Assembly: GCA_030528545.1 (NCBI GenBank)
Contig: JAUMYR010000125.1
Coordinates: 1 to 7,896, forward strand
Length of the DNA: 7,896 nucleotides
Source of the DNA: Propionibacteriaceae bacterium
Lineage (GTDB): Bacteria > Actinomycetota > Actinomycetes > Propionibacteriales > Propionibacteriaceae
Reading direction: 5' to 3'
This document shows positions 5,459 to 7,896 of this stretch, in pieces; the stretch's first letter is position 1, and each line of letters begins with the position of its first letter. The notes beneath the pieces are model-generated. The model was not told where the DNA came from. It was given only the letters and a program-made list of their open reading frames with translations, and did not search any database. Position numbers and translations under genes: made by a program.

Positions 5459-7831
5459 ATGTTACACGCTCTGGTTCCACCGGTAGCGGGTAGAGTGTCC
5501 GGTAGGTTCTTCCGGACGGAGCAGGTCGTGCAAGGTGCCTATACGATCCGGGGCACCCGGTTGGGGCGGGAACTCCGCTGGTGCCGCTGGCTCACGCTGG
5601 CGATCGTGGTGCTCGATATCGTGCTGAACCGGTTCTCAGCCGTCTTCCCCTACCTGTCCTGGGGCGGATGGTTAGCGGCGATCTCGCTCGTAGCCTGCTG
5701 GTGGTCACCGACATTTGGGGTGTCGGCGTGCGCCGTGGCCGTGCTCATCAACCATGAGCCTGTTGCCATGAACTGCATCGACTTGGTGGTCTTGATCGCG
5801 CCCTTTTCCTCGGTCTTCCCCGGGCGGCGCCCGCTCATCGGTTGTGGTTTGTGGTGCTTCCTCTTTCCTGCCGCCCTTCAAGTGAGCCGGGGTGAGTTTC
5901 CGGTGTTTGCCCTGCTCGGCGCGGTATCGCTCGTGGCTGGGGTCGTCACCTACCGCGCGTGGCAGTTCTCGTTAGGCGATGACGGGGCGGTACTCGGGCT
6001 GATTCAGGAGCAGCGCCGGATGAGGGCGGACGAGCGGCGCCTCCTTGCCCGGGAACTAGACGAGTTGATCTCGGAACGGTTATCCGCCGTGGTGGGTAGC
6101 CTGCGCCGGGACCTCGGTGGGGCCGGATCGGCTGAGCTTCGAGAAGCCGTGGAGTCGGTGGGTGCCGCGGCGCATCAGATCCTCTCGCTGATGCGCCAGG
6201 CCATATCGGTGTTGCGAGATCCTCCAGCAACGGCCGCTGGACCCCCCGGTGCGCTGATTCGTCCGGTGGAGTACCTGGAGGAGAACCTGGTCGCGCACGG
6301 GCACCCCGTCGAGCTGGACGGTCTTGGCAGCGTCGGGGTGGAGATTGAGCAGAATCCGATCGCTGCCCATGTGCTCCCCGCAGTGCTTCAGGGAGTCGTA
6401 GACCTTGCCCCCGCGGGAGCGACGTGCCGGATTACGGCTCAGCGAGTGGGGGATGAGTGTGAACTCGGCATCGACCACGAGCCCTCGCCGGAGCCATCGC
6501 GGCGCGAGCTTAGCGCGGCAACTCATCGCACGCGGGTGCTCACCGGCTTCGTCCGGGTCGAACAGTGTGACCGCATGGTTCGGTGGCGTCTTCGGTTACC
6601 TTGCGGGCGTTCCCCCAAGGAGCGGATCACGGCCAGCGATGTCGATTCCCCGTGGCGCCGGGCGCTGATGACCCGGTCGACGCCATCCATGTTCGCCGCT
6701 TTTCTCGTCGGCGTGTGGGTGTTGAGCCTGCTCTGGTATCTTTACCGGGCATCCGGGACGCGGCCGTTTGGTGTGGAGACAATCTTTCTGGTTGGCGCCT
6801 ATGTGGTGGCGCTGTTCTTTGTGCTGCTGCCGCGATACTACCCGGTTTGGTTGTTGATCGCGGTCTCGATCATTATCGTTTTCTCTTGGGGCGGATGGAA
6901 TGTCGGGCACGCCTTCATCTCGTTATTCTGTGCCGGCATGGTCGCCTTTGCATGGCGCAGATGGGTCAGATTGTGGGCGCTCGTTTTTCTGACTGCCCTG
7001 TGTTGGCAAGCATTGCTGCACGGCTCCGCCTTCTGGCTGGTCAGCGGTTTGGTGACTGCGCTGTTGTTCGTCTCGGCGGGACTTCTAGCCGGGTATTTCC
7101 TAGAGCGCCGGGAGCGGGTCGTGACCGAGTTGGAAAGGCAGCGAGAACGGCTCGCGGATACCCGGGCGGCTGAGCGTCGGGCATTGGCCGGTGAACTGCA
7201 TGATGTTGTTGCCCATCAGCTTTCGCTCATCACGATGCAAGCTGGCCTGCTCCGTCAGGAGGCCGATGCCGCGACGCTGCGCGCGGGTTTCGTCCGCCTG
7301 GCGTAGCTGGGGGAGAAGGCCGCTGCGGAACTGGAAGCCTTGAAACAGGTCCTCGCCGAGGGAGACCCAAAGGCCGAAGGCAGGCTCGGCCTGATCGCCG
7401 ATGCGGTCCGGGACGCCACGATGAACCTGAGTGGGGCCGGCCTGGACCTACACATCGACGTGGGGCCGGACATCGACGAGGTCGATCCGATGATCAGGCA
7501 CACGGTGGTCCGCCTGCTGCGGGAATGCGAGACCAACATGCTGCGGTACGCGCCTCGAGGCGCCCGGTGCCGCATCCTGGTGTGGCGGGCTGAAGGGACG
7601 ATGCGTGTGCTGGCAGCCAATCCGATGGCCGCCGAACGCCAGCCGTCGAGCCTGTCGAGCGGGCTGGGGCTGCGCGGCTTGGCCGAGCGTGTCGACCTCA
7701 TGGGCGGATCGTTCAGCGCCGGTGCTACAGGTGGTGAATGGGTGGTCGATGTGAGCCTGCCAGAGGGGCGGGGTTCCGAGCCGTTCGCCGTGTACGCGAT
7801 GGGGCGACCACCGTGGCCGGCAGCGCCGTGA
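5459..7831 (+). pseudogene. Tandem pseudokinase-kinase sensor (HisKA_3 family) interrupted by an in-frame amber codon
   Basis: One reading frame runs from ATG 5459 to TGA 7829-7831, broken only by TAG at 7304-7306 (codon 616): 615 residues, then 174 more in the same frame. Unit 1 (about 1-395) has about six membrane segments (from about residue 42), a coiled stretch EQQRRMRADERRLLARELDELISERLS, and an ATPase-like region. The phospho-acceptor His is D201, the N-box Asn is missing and the glycine-rich box is absent, so it is a pseudokinase. Unit 2 has a fresh set of membrane segments (about 418-555), the DHp motif ERRALAGELHDVVAHQLS with H581, N-box N693, and G-box GLGLRG (735-740). The amber separates H581 from the ATPase domain within the dimerisation hairpin. 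AGAAGG lies 9 nt before ATG 5459; an alternative GTG at 5528 has GGAG 6 nt upstream and may be the true start. The kinase is expected to phosphorylate the divergent NarL-type regulator. It could be a recent pseudogene, a split kinase or a readthrough product. Confidence 0.8.
7304..7306 (+). other. In-frame TAG (amber) within the kinase DHp hairpin
   Basis: The codon sequence around it reads GCG TAG CTG, and the frame continues open for 174 codons with full ATPase-domain homology. A single C-to-T change from CAG (Gln) would create it. A purine-rich GGGGGAGAAGG (7309-7319) follows at once, and the first conventional start in frame after it is TTG at 7340, so reinitiation is conceivable but would yield an ATPase domain lacking the phospho-acceptor His. 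Confidence 0.85.
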
Positions 7832-7842
7832 CCCCCGCTGGG

Positions 7843-7869
7843 TTGGCACTCGGCTTGAACGAGTGCTAA
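7843..7869 (+). promoter_or_regulatory. CIRCE operator (HrcA binding site)
   Basis: TTGGCACTC (7843-7851), nine bases GGCTTGAAC, and GAGTGCTAA (7861-7869) match the CIRCE consensus TTAGCACTC-N9-GAGTGCTAA with one mismatch, in the left arm. CIRCE is the operator of the HrcA heat-shock repressor and in actinobacteria normally precedes groES-groEL or a lone groEL. It starts 11 nt after the kinase frame's stop, so the gene it controls must lie right of the window. Confidence 0.95.
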
Positions 7870-7883
7870 GGCCACGGTAGATT
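7855..7883 (+). promoter_or_regulatory. Vegetative-type heat-shock promoter overlapping CIRCE
   Basis: TTGAAC (7855-7860) as -35 and TAGATT (7878-7883) as -10 are separated by exactly 17 nt. The -35 occupies the CIRCE spacer, so bound HrcA would block polymerase directly. Transcription would start near 7890, inside the beginning of the second CIRCE copy. Confidence 0.75.
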
Positions 7884-7888
7884 CTGCG

Positions 7889-7896
7889 TTAGCACT
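7889..7896 (+). promoter_or_regulatory. Left arm of a probable second CIRCE, cut by the window edge
   Basis: The last eight bases TTAGCACT equal the first eight of the CIRCE left arm TTAGCACTC. Double CIRCE elements before groES operons are known in actinobacteria such as Streptomyces. Here the second copy would overlap the transcription start and could also act in the mRNA leader. The right arm is outside the window. Confidence 0.7.

Noticed and set aside
7340..7831. Independent small ATPase gene starting at TTG 7340
   Set aside because: It is in exactly the same frame as the upstream kinase and continues its DHp second helix and ATPase domain, so it is the 3' part of the interrupted gene rather than a separate gene.
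1..7896. Mobile element, CRISPR array, tRNA or rRNA anywhere in the window
   Set aside because: No transposase-like protein, terminal inverted repeats, regularly spaced repeats, or tRNA T-arm/acceptor pattern was seen on either strand.

Overview
This is a GC-rich bacterial chromosomal window, most likely from an actinobacterium and possibly Propionibacteriaceae or a relative. The evidence is strongly GC-biased codon use, apparently leaderless promoters (a TANNNT box 6-7 nt before an ATG), a THUMP-like-domain methyltransferase of a type common in actinobacteria, and a CIRCE-controlled heat-shock promoter at the right edge. The genus is an inference. No mobile element, CRISPR array, tRNA or rRNA was seen.

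Layout: (1) 2-268 (+) is the 3' end of a MutT/MTH1-like NUDIX hydrolase, followed by a small hairpin. (2) 475-1686 (+) is a class I SAM-dependent methyltransferase with a C-terminal THUMP-like domain, preceded by a possible 20-codon leaderless leader ORF whose stop overlaps the methyltransferase start (ATGA). (3) 1694-4930 is a minus-strand block. In its own 5'->3' direction it holds a NarL/LuxR-type response regulator (4930-4256), a 346-nt spacer rich in inverted repeats, an ABC ATPase (3909-3109) and, 2 nt later, a ten-segment FtsX-type permease (3106-1694). (4) 4931-5458 is a 528-nt, visibly less GC-rich divergent intergenic region with promoter elements, a 15-nt dyad and one doubtful small ORF. 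(5) 5459-7831 (+) is a very unusual sensor kinase reading frame in which two complete membrane-sensor/DHp/ATPase units are fused in tandem. The first unit is catalytically degenerate (phospho-acceptor His replaced by Asp). The second has intact motifs but is cut by an in-frame amber codon at 7304-7306. (6) 7843-7896 holds a perfectly spaced CIRCE operator, a sigma70-type promoter whose -35 lies in the CIRCE spacer, and the start of a second CIRCE. groES-groEL or another chaperone gene is therefore expected just beyond the window.

Working together: the response regulator, the MacB/LolD-like ATPase plus FtsX permease, and the divergent kinase look like one envelope-stress or peptide-sensing/export module. 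The kinase would phosphorylate the regulator, which would control the transporter. The nonsense codon predicts that, in this strain, the kinase is either inactive, split into two polypeptides, or rescued by readthrough. The module sits between a housekeeping methyltransferase and a chaperone promoter, which suggests an accessory insertion. The most noteworthy element is the pseudokinase-kinase tandem fusion with its amber interruption.
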